From assembly GCF_001922345.1 (NCBI RefSeq), contig NZ_CP018812.1, positions 1,860,001 to 1,924,000 of the forward strand: 64,000 nucleotides of DNA, read 5' to 3'. Every line of letters starts with the position of its first letter. Within the stretch, counting starts at the first letter, position 1. A model generated the notes under the pieces. The model saw nothing but the letters and a program-made list of their open reading frames with translations, was not told the DNA's origin and searched no databases. Shown one piece after another: positions 8,617 through 17,796 of this stretch. The stretch is from Paraburkholderia sp. SOS3 (GTDB lineage Bacteria > Pseudomonadota > Gammaproteobacteria > Burkholderiales > Burkholderiaceae). A program made the translations under genes and the position numbers.

Positions 8617-9759
8617 TCAGACGCCGCTTTCGCCGAGCGCCATATCGGCCATCAGTTCGGCCGCGAGCGACTCGAGCAGCGTGCGCAACGCGTCGATCGA
8701 CAGCGCCGCGGGTACCGCGAGCACGGCCTTGACGCCGAACTGATGCGGCCCGACCGAAGTATGCGCGAGTTCGGTGCTCAGTTCCTCGATGCTGATGTTG
8801 TGCGAAGACAGGCTCGCGGACAGATCCTGCACGATGCCGGGACGGTCCGGCGCGGTCAGTTCCAGCGACACGCGCCGCAGGCCGTGCCCGAGCGGCGGCA
8901 GATCGCTGCGTGCGATCACGAGGCGCAGGCCCGCGCTTTCGAGGTCGCGTAAGGCGGTCGTAAGCGCATCGGCATGGCGCTGCGCGACTTCGAATTGCAC
9001 CATGCCCGCGAACTGGCTGCCGAGGCTCGCCATGCGGCTGCCGGTCCAGTTCGCGCCGAACGCGCGTGCACGCTCCGAAAGCAGGTTGACGATGCCGGGA
9101 CGGTCGGCGCCGATCGCGGTCACGACGAGCGACGCAAGCGGCCCGGACGGCTCTTCGGTCAATTCGATGCGCCGGCGAATGATCGGCGCGCGCGTCGCGA
9201 ATTGCTCGTCCTGCGTGTGCGCCGGCAGTTCGCCGTGATCGCGCGCGTAATGCGCGACGCGCAGCAGCAACGCGAGTCCCATCGGCGCGAGCGCGCGCTC
9301 CCAGAGTTCGCGCGCCGTTTCGCCCTTCCTGACGAAACACCAGTCCTGCGCGGCAATCGCGCCCGCATCCCAGCCATGCGCGAGGTGATAGACCGAACCG
9401 CCGGCGATCGGGTCGCCTTCGAGGATCGTCCATTCGACCGCCGCGATGCCGCGATGGCGCGGCAGCAACGAAGGGTGATAGCCGACGCCGCCAAGGCGCG
9501 AGCGCGCGAGCGCCTCGTCGTTCACGCGTGCATGCGTATGCGCGGCGATGATGAGGTCGGTGCCTTCGGGAATCGCGCTTGCTTCGACGAGCCGCGGGTT
9601 GTCGTGGATCGCTGTCGGCAGGCCGGCCGCACGGCCCGCCGCCGCGAGGCGATCTTCGGCGGCCGGGGCCACGACGCCGGCAATCTCGATGCCGTCGGCG
9701 CGGAACGCTTCGAGCACCGAGGCGCCGAAATAGCGCGATCCCACGATTGTGCATTTCAT
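8617..9759 (-). CDS. Formyltransferase-family protein fused to GcvR-like ACT domains
   Basis: 380 residues in two parts. Residues 1 to about 195 form a formyltransferase fold: start MKCTIVGSRYFG, central GYHPSLLPRHRG, then GWDAGAIAAQ. The second part, about 205-375, carries two ACT-like repeats (VTAIGADRPGIVNLLSERA and LELTAPDRPGIVQDLSASL) resembling the GcvR glycine-cleavage repressor. In tRNA or GAR formyltransferases the motif is N-x-H-P-S-L-L-P; here the Asn is Gly, while the His and later Asp remain, so normal formyl transfer is doubtful. ATG 9759 has GGAG 9 bp upstream. The fusion suggests amino-acid-regulated one-carbon chemistry, which is inference. Confidence 0.85.
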   Translation of the reverse strand: MKCTIVGSRYFGASVLEAFRADGIEIAGVVAPAAEDRLAAAGRAAGLPTAIHDNPRLVEASAIPEGTDLIIAAHTHARVNDEALARSRLGGVGYHPSLLPRHRGIAAVEWTILEGDPIAGGSVYHLAHGWDAGAIAAQDWCFVRKGETARELWERALAPMGLALLLRVAHYARDHGELPAHTQDEQFATRAPIIRRRIELTEEPSGPLASLVVTAIGADRPGIVNLLSERARAFGANWTGSRMASLGSQFAGMVQFEVAQRHADALTTALRDLESAGLRLVIARSDLPPLGHGLRRVSLELTAPDRPGIVQDLSASLSSHNISIEELSTELAHTSVGPHQFGVKAVLAVPAALSIDALRTLLESLAAELMADMALGESGV

Positions 9760-9980
9760 CAGGCTGTCTCCGTCCCATCCTGTCGGGTTGCGAGATGCGC
9801 GGGCATCGGCATCGGAGCCGATACGCCGCATCGAGTGCTGCTGGTCGCGGACATTGTCGGCGATTTGCGGGGCGGTGTCGAACGGGAGAAGCGGGGATGG
9901 GCGATGCGTTTGCTCGACGACGGCAAGCGCGCCTGCTCGGGCATTTTTCTCGAGCCCGGCAAACCCGGGCATCGAATCGA

Positions 9981-11978
9981 TTACTGCGCGGGCGCCGAAG
10001 CCGTGGCCGCCGTTCCCGGCGTCCATCGATAGACGACGAGGTTCGAGTCGTTGTAGTTGTCCTTCGTCACCACATACTCGCCGGTCGAACGCAGATACGC
10101 GCGCACGCCGTACATCGAATCGACGTTGGCGCCGAGGCTCACCTGCGTGGGATTCGTATTGGCGAGCGTCATGTCGAGCGAGCCCGTCGTCAGATTGAAC
10201 GCGTCGATATTGGGCGATGTGATGTAGCCGACGAACAGGTAATTGCCCGCCGCCGCGATCGACTTCGGCTCGACGCCGCTCGGGAACGTGATGACGGGGT
10301 TCGGCGTGGTGTCGTTGCCGGCCGTCCAGCCGTGATAGACCTCGATGCGGTTGCCCATCGACGTAAAGTCGGCGCTGCCGGTCACGCCTTGCCCGAGAAT
10401 CATCGTGTCGCTTTCGGGCAGATAGACGATGCGCGTGAGCGGCCGGATCGAGACCGGCACGAGCGTCGTCATGGGCGCTCCCCATGTCGGCTTGCCGGTC
10501 GCGTCGACGCCTGTCAGCGGGTAGTGGAAAATCTGGTTCGTGCGGTCGAGACCGGCCCACACGCCGCCCTGGCTGTCGAGGCTGAACCCGCCCGTCACCG
10601 GGCGCGTCGTGGCGAATGCCGCGCCCGGCAGCGTGGCGTCCGGTATCGCGATGTAGCCGCTTTGCGGGCTGAAGTGATAAAGGTAGAACGTCGAGGGATT
10701 CTGGCCCGACGCCGCGAGAATCCGGTTCGGGCCGACGGCGGCAATCTGTGCGAAGTGCGTGTCGCGCTCGGGGTTGTTGACGTTCAACCGCGGATCGTTG
10801 GGATACGCGATCGGGTCGACCGTGTTCGCGACGAGCGTGCCTGCGCTTGAGCCCGGGGTTGACCCCGGGGTTGAGCCGCCGGCCGCGCCGCCCGCGGTGC
10901 CGCCATACACGTTGGTGCCGCCGAAGAAAAGCGCGCCGTCGGTAAGCGGGTCGGGCGCGCCGTTGCCCTCGAAGTTCAGCGACTGAAGCGTCGTTGTCAG
11001 ATTGCCCGCCCGGTCGTACACGTGGATGCTCGTCGCGCCGTTGCGGCCGAGATCCCAACTGCCGCCCCACGGGTTGTCGAGCACGGCCAGATTGCCGGCG
11101 GCATCCCTGCCGATACCGACCACGCGCGTGAAACGCGTCTGGCTCACTTGCCCTTTAGCGCCGGTGGTCGTGTTGAGAAAGCCGCCTTGCACGCCGAACG
11201 TACCGACTTGCGTGGGTCTGCCGGCGACGGCCGCATAGAGCTTGATATCCATATCCGGACCCTCGTCGCCGGCCATCAGGCGGCTCGAAGCCAGATCGAA
11301 AAATAACGCGGACGGCTGTGCGCCGGTGGGCATCTGGATCGTGTTCATCGGCGCGCCGGTGGGACTGAACTCGGCGATGCGGCCTTCGCTTTTCTGCGCG
11401 ACCCAGATATTGCCGGCGCTATCGATCGCGAGCGCGCCCGGATCCTGCACGCTGATGTCCTGCTTCCAGACGCCGTCGGTCGTGTACATGCGCACGCGGT
11501 TGCCCGGATTGTCGCTGGCGACGAACAGCGAGTTCGCTGTCGCACAGCCAGTGATCACGTCGCCGCGCGCGACATTCGTTGCGGCACTGACCTGAATCCT
11601 GAAGTCCTGCGCACCTGTCGCGCGGTTATAGCGGCCGACATAGCCGCTGCCGAAGTTTCTGCTGAACTGCAATGCCGCGAACAGCGATGTGCTGTTGCCG
11701 GTAATGCAACTGCCCTGAAAATCGTTGTGCAGGCCGATCGAGCCGACAGTCTTGCCGTTCTGATAAATGGAGATACCGCCATAAACTTCGTCCCATAGCG
11801 AAGCCGTGTAGATCGTGCCATCGGGCGCGACCCACATCGAGCGGGCAGTATTGCCCACATGAGTGCTGTCGGTGCCGAAAGTATTTGCAACCCAGTCGGT
11901 CGTATATTGCGCCTGGCTCGCTGGAGCCATTGCGAAACAGAACGCTACTGCAACGAATACGGAACTGAGTCGTTTCAT
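9981..11978 (-). CDS. Secreted beta-propeller (NHL/SMP-30-like) protein
   Basis: 665 residues. Sec signal peptide (MKRLSSVFVAVAFCFAMAPASQAQ, cleavage about residue 23). The rest is built of repeating blades such as VAPDGTIYTAS, AIDSAGNIWVAQ and SLDSQGGVWAGL, pointing to two propeller-like halves. A low-complexity Gly/Ser/Thr/Pro linker (about residues 357-380, GSTPGSTPGSS) separates them. Likely periplasmic or extracellular; no catalytic residues were recognised. Monocistronic, with the linker encoded by a small tandem DNA repeat at 10849-10872. Confidence 0.75.
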   Translation of the reverse strand: MKRLSSVFVAVAFCFAMAPASQAQYTTDWVANTFGTDSTHVGNTARSMWVAPDGTIYTASLWDEVYGGISIYQNGKTVGSIGLHNDFQGSCITGNSTSLFAALQFSRNFGSGYVGRYNRATGAQDFRIQVSAATNVARGDVITGCATANSLFVASDNPGNRVRMYTTDGVWKQDISVQDPGALAIDSAGNIWVAQKSEGRIAEFSPTGAPMNTIQMPTGAQPSALFFDLASSRLMAGDEGPDMDIKLYAAVAGRPTQVGTFGVQGGFLNTTTGAKGQVSQTRFTRVVGIGRDAAGNLAVLDNPWGGSWDLGRNGATSIHVYDRAGNLTTTLQSLNFEGNGAPDPLTDGALFFGGTNVYGGTAGGAAGGSTPGSTPGSSAGTLVANTVDPIAYPNDPRLNVNNPERDTHFAQIAAVGPNRILAASGQNPSTFYLYHFSPQSGYIAIPDATLPGAAFATTRPVTGGFSLDSQGGVWAGLDRTNQIFHYPLTGVDATGKPTWGAPMTTLVPVSIRPLTRIVYLPESDTMILGQGVTGSADFTSMGNRIEVYHGWTAGNDTTPNPVITFPSGVEPKSIAAAGNYLFVGYITSPNIDAFNLTTGSLDMTLANTNPTQVSLGANVDSMYGVRAYLRSTGEYVVTKDNYNDSNLVVYRWTPGTAATASAPAQ
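10849..10872. repeat. Two-copy 12-bp tandem repeat in the propeller linker
   Basis: Two adjacent 12-mers, GAGCCCGGGGTT and GACCCCGGGGTT, encode the STPG repeats of the interdomain linker on the minus strand. Copy number could vary by slippage without a frameshift because the unit is a multiple of three. Confidence 0.7.
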
Positions 11979-12490
11979 GGCCAGATGACTCCTGCACGGC
12001 CGACGGCCGATGGAAGGGGAATCGATGCAATGAATAAGAGCGGGTGCGATTCAGGATTTTTATTGATTCATTCTTGCCTGAAAAATATTCGACGAGACAG
12101 AAATAATTAATATCGGACGAACCTGCCATTCCATTGCATAGGCGGTGCTAAAAATACTCGTGCTCGACTCGTGTCGGTTAGCGTTACGGAGTTTCGCGTT
12201 CGGGAGAATGCCGCTCGCATAAGATCCGGAAATTACGAATGGTCGCGTCTTTGGTTAATTGGAAAATAAGCGCGAGCGAATGCGAATCGAATGAATAACG
12301 GATAAACGCGGCTATAAAGTGCCTGAAAAATTATCTGCGAAATCGGGTATTGCGCAATTAATACCTGCTTTGAACTCCGCCTGGCCATGCTCCGATGTGA
12401 CGTCTCGGAACCCGAGGCGCGCGAGATACGAACGGCTTGCGTCTGTCACCGGGGCACCGTTGCGGTGCGCACCGGACGGACGAAACGGTG
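11979..12490. other. AT-richer intergenic region without a supported gene
   Basis: About 510 bp between the start of the beta-propeller gene and the end of the acetyltransferase gene. Base composition from about 12050 to 12370 is visibly lower in GC than the flanks. Short frames here have no ribosome site or family resemblance. It presumably holds the promoter of the propeller gene; the composition shift could mark transferred or decayed DNA. Confidence 0.4.
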
Positions 12491-13018
12491 TCATCGCGGC
12501 AAGACGTCGCCGGGAGTCGGACGGGCATCGAGCTTGAGTTGCATGAAGGCGAGGTCGAGCCAGGCGCCGAACTTCATGCCGACTTCCTTCAGAAGCCCGA
12601 CATGCTCGAAGCCGAGTTTCTCGTGGAGCCGGATCGACTCGACGTTGTTCGCCGTGATACCGGCCACCATGATGTGCTTGCCGATGGTGCGCGCGCTGTC
12701 GATCAGCTGTTCCATGAGCGCACGGCCGACGCCTTTTCCACGCTGGTCGCGACGCACATAGACCGAATGCTCGACCGTGTGACGGTAGCCGTCGAACGCA
12801 CGCCAGTCGCCGAACGACGCAAAGCCGATCACGGCCCCGCGACCGTCGACGGCGACCAGCACCGGATAGCCGGCGTTCTCGCGCGCGGACAGCCAGGCCG
12901 CACGGTTCAAGCGATCGACGGTCAAATCATTCCAGATCGCCGTGGTGTTCAGAACCGCGTCGTTGTAGATCGCCGTGATGCCTTCGATATGTTCTGGGCC
13001 CGCGTGACGGATCTCCAT
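12491..13018 (-). CDS. GNAT acetyltransferase, phosphinothricin/methionine-sulfone N-acetyltransferase type
   Basis: 175 residues with the GNAT fold: N-terminal EIRHAGPEHIEGITAIYND, substrate region ending SVYVRRDQRGKGVGRAL, where RDQRGKG is the acetyl-CoA pyrophosphate loop, and C-terminal LHEKLGFEHVGLLKEVG. This matches the Pat/Bar/MddA group that acetylates phosphinothricin, methionine sulfoximine or related amino acids. ATG 13018 is chosen because the family starts with MEIRxA; the open frame extends 20 codons further without family similarity. Divergent from an XRE-cupin regulator 62 bp away. Confidence 0.85.
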   Translation of the reverse strand: MEIRHAGPEHIEGITAIYNDAVLNTTAIWNDLTVDRLNRAAWLSARENAGYPVLVAVDGRGAVIGFASFGDWRAFDGYRHTVEHSVYVRRDQRGKGVGRALMEQLIDSARTIGKHIMVAGITANNVESIRLHEKLGFEHVGLLKEVGMKFGAWLDLAFMQLKLDARPTPGDVLPR

Positions 13019-13039
13019 TTGCTGTGCCCCGCATTGATC

Positions 13040-13049
13040 CACTATAGTG
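13040..13049. promoter_or_regulatory. Palindrome CACTATAGTG in a divergent promoter region
   Basis: A perfect 10-bp palindrome in the 62-bp gap between the acetyltransferase and the XRE-cupin regulator. Position and symmetry make it a candidate operator for the adjacent regulator. No clear sigma70 pair was assigned. Confidence 0.35.
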
Positions 13050-13080
13050 AGACGAGTGTACATGATAATAGACAACACAG

Positions 13081-13638
13081 ATGAGCGATGTCGATGAGCG
13101 AATAGGCGCCCGCATTCGAGCCGAACGGGAGGCGCGCGGCTGGTCGCTCAGCGTGCTTGCCGAGAAGTCCGGCGTATCGCGGGCGATGATCCACAAGGTC
13201 GAACGAGGCGAGAGCAGTCCGACGGCTTCGTTGCTGGCCAAGCTCGCCGGTGCGTTCGGCATGACGATGTCGGCGCTGATGGCGCTCGCCGAACTCGAGG
13301 AGGGGCGGCTGCTGCGGGTGGCCGACCAGCCCTTATGGGTCGATCCGCAAAGCGGCTATCTGCGGCGGCATGTCTCGCCGAAGTCGGCGGCCGCGCTGAA
13401 TCTCGTGGAAATCGATCTGCCGCCGGCCGCCGTGATTCCGATGCCGGCTGCAGCGTTTCGGCACAGGCAGCAGTTGATCTGGGTGCTGGATGGCTCGCTC
13501 GTGTTTATCGAGGGCCGCGAGCGTCATGAACTGAACGCCGGAGACTGTCTCGAACTCGGCACGCCGAGCGACTGTGTCTTCAGGAACGAAAGTTCGTCGA
13601 CCTGCAAATATGCGGTCATCATCGCGCGCAAGAGCTGA
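13081..13638 (+). CDS. XRE-family transcriptional regulator with cupin domain
   Basis: 185 residues. The N-terminal lambda-repressor-like HTH (about 6-62) includes SVLAEKSGVSRAMIHKVERGE; a C-terminal cupin (about 110-180) includes LIWVLDGSLVFIEGRE. Such two-domain proteins sense small ligands in the cupin and often control a neighbouring divergent gene, here a GNAT acetyltransferase, whose promoter region carries a palindrome. The ligand is unknown. Confidence 0.9.
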   Translation: MSDVDERIGARIRAEREARGWSLSVLAEKSGVSRAMIHKVERGESSPTASLLAKLAGAFGMTMSALMALAELEEGRLLRVADQPLWVDPQSGYLRRHVSPKSAAALNLVEIDLPPAAVIPMPAAAFRHRQQLIWVLDGSLVFIEGRERHELNAGDCLELGTPSDCVFRNESSSTCKYAVIIARKS

Positions 13639-13648
13639 ATGGCCTCCC

Positions 13649-14530
13649 TCAGGCGAGGCTGCCGTCGGCCTGCGTTTCGCTCACGAGCCATTGGCTGAAC
13701 GCGCGCATTGCCGGCGTGGCGGGCTTGCCCTTGTGCGACGTGAGCCAGTAGCTGCCCGCGTGCACGTCGATGTCGAATGGTTGCGCAAGGCGTCCCATCG
13801 CGAGATCGCGTTCGAACATCGACGCGGGCGCGAGCGCCACGCCCGCGCCCTGCATCGCCGCTTCGACCATCAGGCGCGACGAATCGAACACGGGGCCGCG
13901 CACCGGACGCGGCGCGAGCCCCGCGGCGTCGAACCAGTTTGCCCAGTCGTCGGCACGATACGAGCGCAGCAGCGTTTCGCCTGCGAGGTCCGCGGGCACG
14001 CGCAGACGTTGCGCGACGTCGGGTGCGCACAGTACCGAAAGCGGCGCATCGAAGAGCTTCAGCGCACGTGAGCCGGGCCAGGTGCCGTCGCCGAAACGAA
14101 TGGCGAAATCGAGGCCTTCGCCGGCCAGATCGACGAGATTGTTGTTCGTCATCATCCTCAGTTCGACGAACGGATGCGCGTCGTGAAACGACTTCAGACG
14201 CGGCATCAACCATCCGACCGCGAAGGTTCCGACGGCGCCGACCGTCAGCACTTCGTGAAAGTGTCCGCCTTCGAATTGCCGCAATACGGCCTCGATGCGA
14301 TCGAATGCGTCGCTGAGCACGGGGCGCAAAGCGAGCCCTTCATCGGTAATCGCGAGGCCGCGCGGCAGGCGCTTGAACAGCGTCGCGCCGAGGCGCTCTT
14401 CGAGCATGCGCACCTGCTGGCTGACGGCGGCCTGCGTGACGTTCAGTTCGAGCGCCGCGCGCGTGAAACTCAGATGCCGGGCCGACGATTCGAACGCGCG
14501 CAGCGCGTTTAAAGGCAGATACGGTCGCAT
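13649..14530 (-). CDS. ampR: AmpR-type LysR regulator
   Basis: 293 residues: an N-terminal winged HTH (about 5-65, FTRAALELNVTQAAVSQQVRMLEERLG) and a periplasmic-binding-protein-like effector domain. Stretches such as RPYLPLNALRAFE, LFKRLPRGL, TVGAVGTFAVGWL and GSYWLTSHKGK match AmpR of Pseudomonas and Enterobacter closely. AmpR represses or activates ampC depending on muropeptide ligands. It is divergent from the class C-type beta-lactamase at 14628, the classic ampR-ampC arrangement. Confidence 0.85.
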   Translation of the reverse strand: MRPYLPLNALRAFESSARHLSFTRAALELNVTQAAVSQQVRMLEERLGATLFKRLPRGLAITDEGLALRPVLSDAFDRIEAVLRQFEGGHFHEVLTVGAVGTFAVGWLMPRLKSFHDAHPFVELRMMTNNNLVDLAGEGLDFAIRFGDGTWPGSRALKLFDAPLSVLCAPDVAQRLRVPADLAGETLLRSYRADDWANWFDAAGLAPRPVRGPVFDSSRLMVEAAMQGAGVALAPASMFERDLAMGRLAQPFDIDVHAGSYWLTSHKGKPATPAMRAFSQWLVSETQADGSLA

Positions 14531-14627
14531 GATCGAGACATTAGATTTTCTGGGGCAGCGGGCAATTTATCATCGTTTGTCAGCCTGCAGTGAAAACGCG
14601 ATATTGGCGGCTCTTCAAGGAGAAACA
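14531..14627. promoter_or_regulatory. ampR-ampC divergent promoter region
   Basis: 97 bp between the two start codons. By analogy with other ampR-ampC pairs it should hold the AmpR operator and overlapping promoters. The left half (about 14536-14573) is AT-rich, but I could not assign a clean LysR T-N11-A dyad by eye. Confidence 0.4.
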
Positions 14628-15914
14628 ATGATCGCGCGGCGCAGATTCATATTGACGGCATCGGGTAGTGGGATAGCTGGGATTGGAGCTCGCGCATATG
14701 GCTCATCGGCTGCGCGGACCTTGTCGCTGCTTGGTGCGCTATGTATCGCATCTGCGATGAGCCACGCGAACGCGGCCACAGTCGCGGCCACAGTCGAGGG
14801 CGCGGCCGCGCGTGCCGGCGGCGCCACTCGCAGCAGCATCGAGCGCGCGGTGGATCATGCGATACGCCCGATGATGGCGAAGGACCAGATTGCAGGCGTC
14901 GCGGTCGGCGTTATCGTCGACGGCAAGCCGCAGGTGTTCAACTTCGGCGTCGCGTCGACGCAAACGGGCAAGCCGGTCACGAACGACACGCTGTTCGAGC
15001 TCGGCTCGGTCAGCAAGACCTTTACGGCCACGCTGACGTCGTGGGCGCAAGTGAACGGGCAGCTGTCGCTGTCCGATAGCGTCGGCAAGTATCTGCCGAC
15101 GCTGCGCGGCAGCCCGTTCGGCAATCTGAGCCTGCTCAATCTGGGCACGCATACGCCTGGCGGGCTTCCGCTCCAGGTGCCCGATGAAATCGAAAACGAC
15201 GCGCAACTGATGCGTTATTTCAAGGCATGGCGTCCGCAGTATGCGCCGGGTACGTACCGGACCTATACCAATCCCGGCATCGGCACACTCGGCCTGATCG
15301 CGGCGAAGAGCATGAACGACGATTTCACTTCGCTGATCGAGCAGCGCCTTTTTCCGGCCCTCGGCCTGAAGCACAGCTTCATTGACATTCCTGTCGAGCA
15401 TGCGTCCGATTACGCGCAAGGCTATACAAAGGACGGCAAGCCGATCCGGCTGAAGGGCGGCGAACTGGCGCCCGAAGCGTACGGCGTCAAATCGACGGCG
15501 GCGGACATGCTGCGCTTTATCGAAGCGAACATGAATCTGATCGAACTCGATGCGCCGCTGCAGCGCGCGATCGCCGATACGCACACCGGATACTTCAAGG
15601 CAGGGCCGATGACACAGGACCTGATCTGGGAGCAGTACCCGTATCCGGTTACGTTGAACTCGCTGCTCGAAGGCAATGCGCCGTCGATGGTCACAACCGG
15701 GATACCCGTAACCGCGATCGATCCGCCGCTGCCGCCCATGAACAACGTATGGATCAACAAGACGGGCTCGACGAACGGCTTCGGTGCTTACGTCGCGTTC
15801 GTACCGGCAAAACGGCTTGGCATCGTGATTCTCGGCAACCGTAATTTTCCGATCGCGGACCGCGTGGCCGCCGCACACGAGATTCTCACGTCGCTCGCGG
15901 GCGGTGCGCAGTAA
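14628..15914 (+). CDS. Class C (AmpC-type) serine beta-lactamase
   Basis: 428 residues, exported. The long N-terminus begins with a Tat-like RRRFILTAS (4-12) followed by a second hydrophobic stretch ending AMSHANA. Catalytic motifs are all present: SVSK (Ser127, Lys130), YTN (213-215, the YxN motif) and KTG (378-380) followed by GAYVAFVP as in AmpC. ATG 14628 has AAGGAG 5 bp upstream; the longer open frame overlaps ampR and is not coding. Divergent ampR suggests induction by cell-wall fragments. The double signal region is longer than usual for AmpC. Confidence 0.88.
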   Translation: MIARRRFILTASGSGIAGIGARAYGSSAARTLSLLGALCIASAMSHANAATVAATVEGAAARAGGATRSSIERAVDHAIRPMMAKDQIAGVAVGVIVDGKPQVFNFGVASTQTGKPVTNDTLFELGSVSKTFTATLTSWAQVNGQLSLSDSVGKYLPTLRGSPFGNLSLLNLGTHTPGGLPLQVPDEIENDAQLMRYFKAWRPQYAPGTYRTYTNPGIGTLGLIAAKSMNDDFTSLIEQRLFPALGLKHSFIDIPVEHASDYAQGYTKDGKPIRLKGGELAPEAYGVKSTAADMLRFIEANMNLIELDAPLQRAIADTHTGYFKAGPMTQDLIWEQYPYPVTLNSLLEGNAPSMVTTGIPVTAIDPPLPPMNNVWINKTGSTNGFGAYVAFVPAKRLGIVILGNRNFPIADRVAAAHEILTSLAGGAQ

Positions 15915-16243
15915 TCACGCCATCTGGCGTTGCTCACGCACGCCACGCTTCGCCCGCGGGAAAGCCGTACTTGTCGAGCGAAGCCGCATGCATCTCGATG
16001 CTGTACCCGGGCAGTTGCGGCGGCATACGCAGCTGTCCACGTTTGCTCGTCGACGCGTTTCATTTCATCCACACGGGGGTTCGTCAATTCTCAACATCAA
16101 CCCCGGTCCGGAATATCGGCCTTGGCCGGTTGTTGTCGGTGTTGCAATGGCGCGCGTGGGCGGCGGATTATTTGGGTCCGCCGTCCGAAGCACCACGGAA
16201 GCACCACGCGCGTGCCTTTCACCTGACTCATCTGGAGAAGGCC

Positions 16244-17614
16244 ATGTATCTGGGAAAGCGCGCAGTCGTGATCGGAGCCGGAGTCGGCGGACTGGCGGCC
16301 GCGCAGGCGCTTGTGGGCAGCTTCGAGCACATCGTGCTGATCGAACGCGACGTGTTGCCCGCGCAGGCCGAGGCGCGCCCCGGCGTGCCGCAGGGCCGGC
16401 ATCCGCACGGACTGTTGCCGGGCTGCGTGGCGGCGCTCGATGCGCTGTTCGATGATTTTTCGACGAAGCTGTGCGATGCGGGTGCGAAGCAGTCGGACTT
16501 CGGCCAGAAGCTTCTGCTGGAATTCTCGGCGCAAGCGGCGCTACCTGCGCGCCAGCTCGGGATTCCTGTGGTGAAGTGTTCGCGCGGCCTGATCGAATGG
16601 GTCGCGCGGCGCGAGTTGCAGCGGCAAACAAGCATCGCGAAACTCGATGGGCGCCGCGTCACGGGAATTGTCGCGACACCGGATGGCAATGCGGTGGCCG
16701 CAGTGCGCTATGAAACACCAGCGGGCGCACAGGAAACGATCGCGGCGGACCTTGTGCTCGATGCATCGGGCCGGGGCGAGCCGACGCTCGAGTTTCTGCG
16801 TGCGACGGGACGCGAGGCGCCTGAAGAAACGGTGATGCGCATCGACATGAATTACTCGACGGCGATCGTCGAATTCTCACCCGAGAATCGGCCCGCGTAC
16901 GACGTGCTGCGCACGATGCCGGCGCCCCCGGGCAACACGCATCAGGGCCTGCTGCTCGTCCGCGAAGATGACCGCTTCTTCGCAGGATTCGGCGCGCGCG
17001 GCGACGATGCCCCGCCGTCGGAATGGCCAGACCTTCTCGAGTTCGCGAAGACGCTGCAAACCTCGACGATCTACGACGTGCTGATGCATGCGAAGCCGTA
17101 CGGCAAGATCTTCCGGCACAAGTTTCCGGAGAATCGCCGCAGGCACTTCGAGCGCTACACCGATTGGCCGCGCGGACTGATCGTGCTCGGCGACGCGATT
17201 TGCCGGTTCAATCCGGTCTATGGACAGGGCATGGCGGCCGCGGCAAAAGAGGCGCTGCTGCTGCGCGATCTGCTTGCAAGCCGCAAAAATGAAGCGCGAC
17301 CGCTCGACGGCCTGTTCGAAGCGCTGATGAAAGCAGCGAGCCCGGTGCTCGACAATATCTGGACGCTCGCCGCGATGCCCGATCTCGCGTTTCGCGAGAC
17401 GCATGGCGTGCGGCCCGACAACTTCGAAGACGCGCTCGGATTCAACGCAATGATGCAGCAGGCGGCGTGCGTCGACGCCGGCATCCACAAGCTCGTGGTC
17501 GAGGTGATGTCGCTGCTCAAGCCTGGGTCCGCACTCAGGGAGGAGCCCGTGGTCGCGAAGATCAGGCAGCTTGCTGCGCAGTTCGATGCGGCGAAGGATA
17601 GTCTCGAAGCCTGA
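16244..17614 (+). CDS. FAD-dependent monooxygenase/oxidoreductase
   Basis: 456 residues. The N-terminal dinucleotide motif is VVIGAGVGGLAAA; the second FAD contact is in IVLGDAICRFNPVYGQGM, as in PHBH-type and epoxidase-like flavoproteins. ATG 16244 has GGAGAAG about 5 bp upstream. It converges with a cytochrome P450 182 bp away; two oxygenases facing each other may serve one tailoring or catabolic pathway, but no other pathway genes are visible. The substrate is unknown. Confidence 0.82.
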   Translation: MYLGKRAVVIGAGVGGLAAAQALVGSFEHIVLIERDVLPAQAEARPGVPQGRHPHGLLPGCVAALDALFDDFSTKLCDAGAKQSDFGQKLLLEFSAQAALPARQLGIPVVKCSRGLIEWVARRELQRQTSIAKLDGRRVTGIVATPDGNAVAAVRYETPAGAQETIAADLVLDASGRGEPTLEFLRATGREAPEETVMRIDMNYSTAIVEFSPENRPAYDVLRTMPAPPGNTHQGLLLVREDDRFFAGFGARGDDAPPSEWPDLLEFAKTLQTSTIYDVLMHAKPYGKIFRHKFPENRRRHFERYTDWPRGLIVLGDAICRFNPVYGQGMAAAAKEALLLRDLLASRKNEARPLDGLFEALMKAASPVLDNIWTLAAMPDLAFRETHGVRPDNFEDALGFNAMMQQAACVDAGIHKLVVEVMSLLKPGSALREEPVVAKIRQLAAQFDAAKDSLEA

Positions 17615-17697
17615 GCGCGAAGCGGCGGCGTTCCCGCTTCTGAGAACGCATCGTTGCCATGCTTATTCCGCGAAAGCGGGTTGACACTCGATGGTCG

Positions 17698-17714
17698 CAG
17701 ATTCCAGGAATCTG
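17698..17714. repeat. 17-bp perfect dyad between convergent oxygenase genes
   Basis: CAGATTCC-A-GGAATCTG: arms of eight bases around a single base, in the 182-bp gap between the flavin monooxygenase and the P450. The one-base spacer and lack of a T-tract argue against an ordinary terminator; it could be a protein-binding site or fold as a cruciform. Role unknown. Confidence 0.45.
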
Positions 17715-17796
17715 GACCGGACCGATCCGTAGGGATGCAGAAAAAGAACGGATTTCGGCGGCCTGCATGATCCGCAACCGGTGGTGCGTAGCCCAC

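Noticed and set aside
9954..9970. GCCCGG-N5-CCGGGC hairpin after the beta-propeller gene as a terminator
   Set aside because: On the minus strand the stem is followed by an A-rich stretch, not a T-run, so a rho-independent terminator is not supported.
8617..11070. A single 817-codon minus-strand frame covering two genes
   Set aside because: Only the last 380 codons are the formyltransferase-ACT protein. The upstream part is a shadow of the beta-propeller gene in another frame, and a ribosome site supports ATG 9759.
12312..12494. 60-codon minus-strand frame in the AT-richer gap
   Set aside because: No ribosome site, no family resemblance, and it overlaps the end of the acetyltransferase gene.
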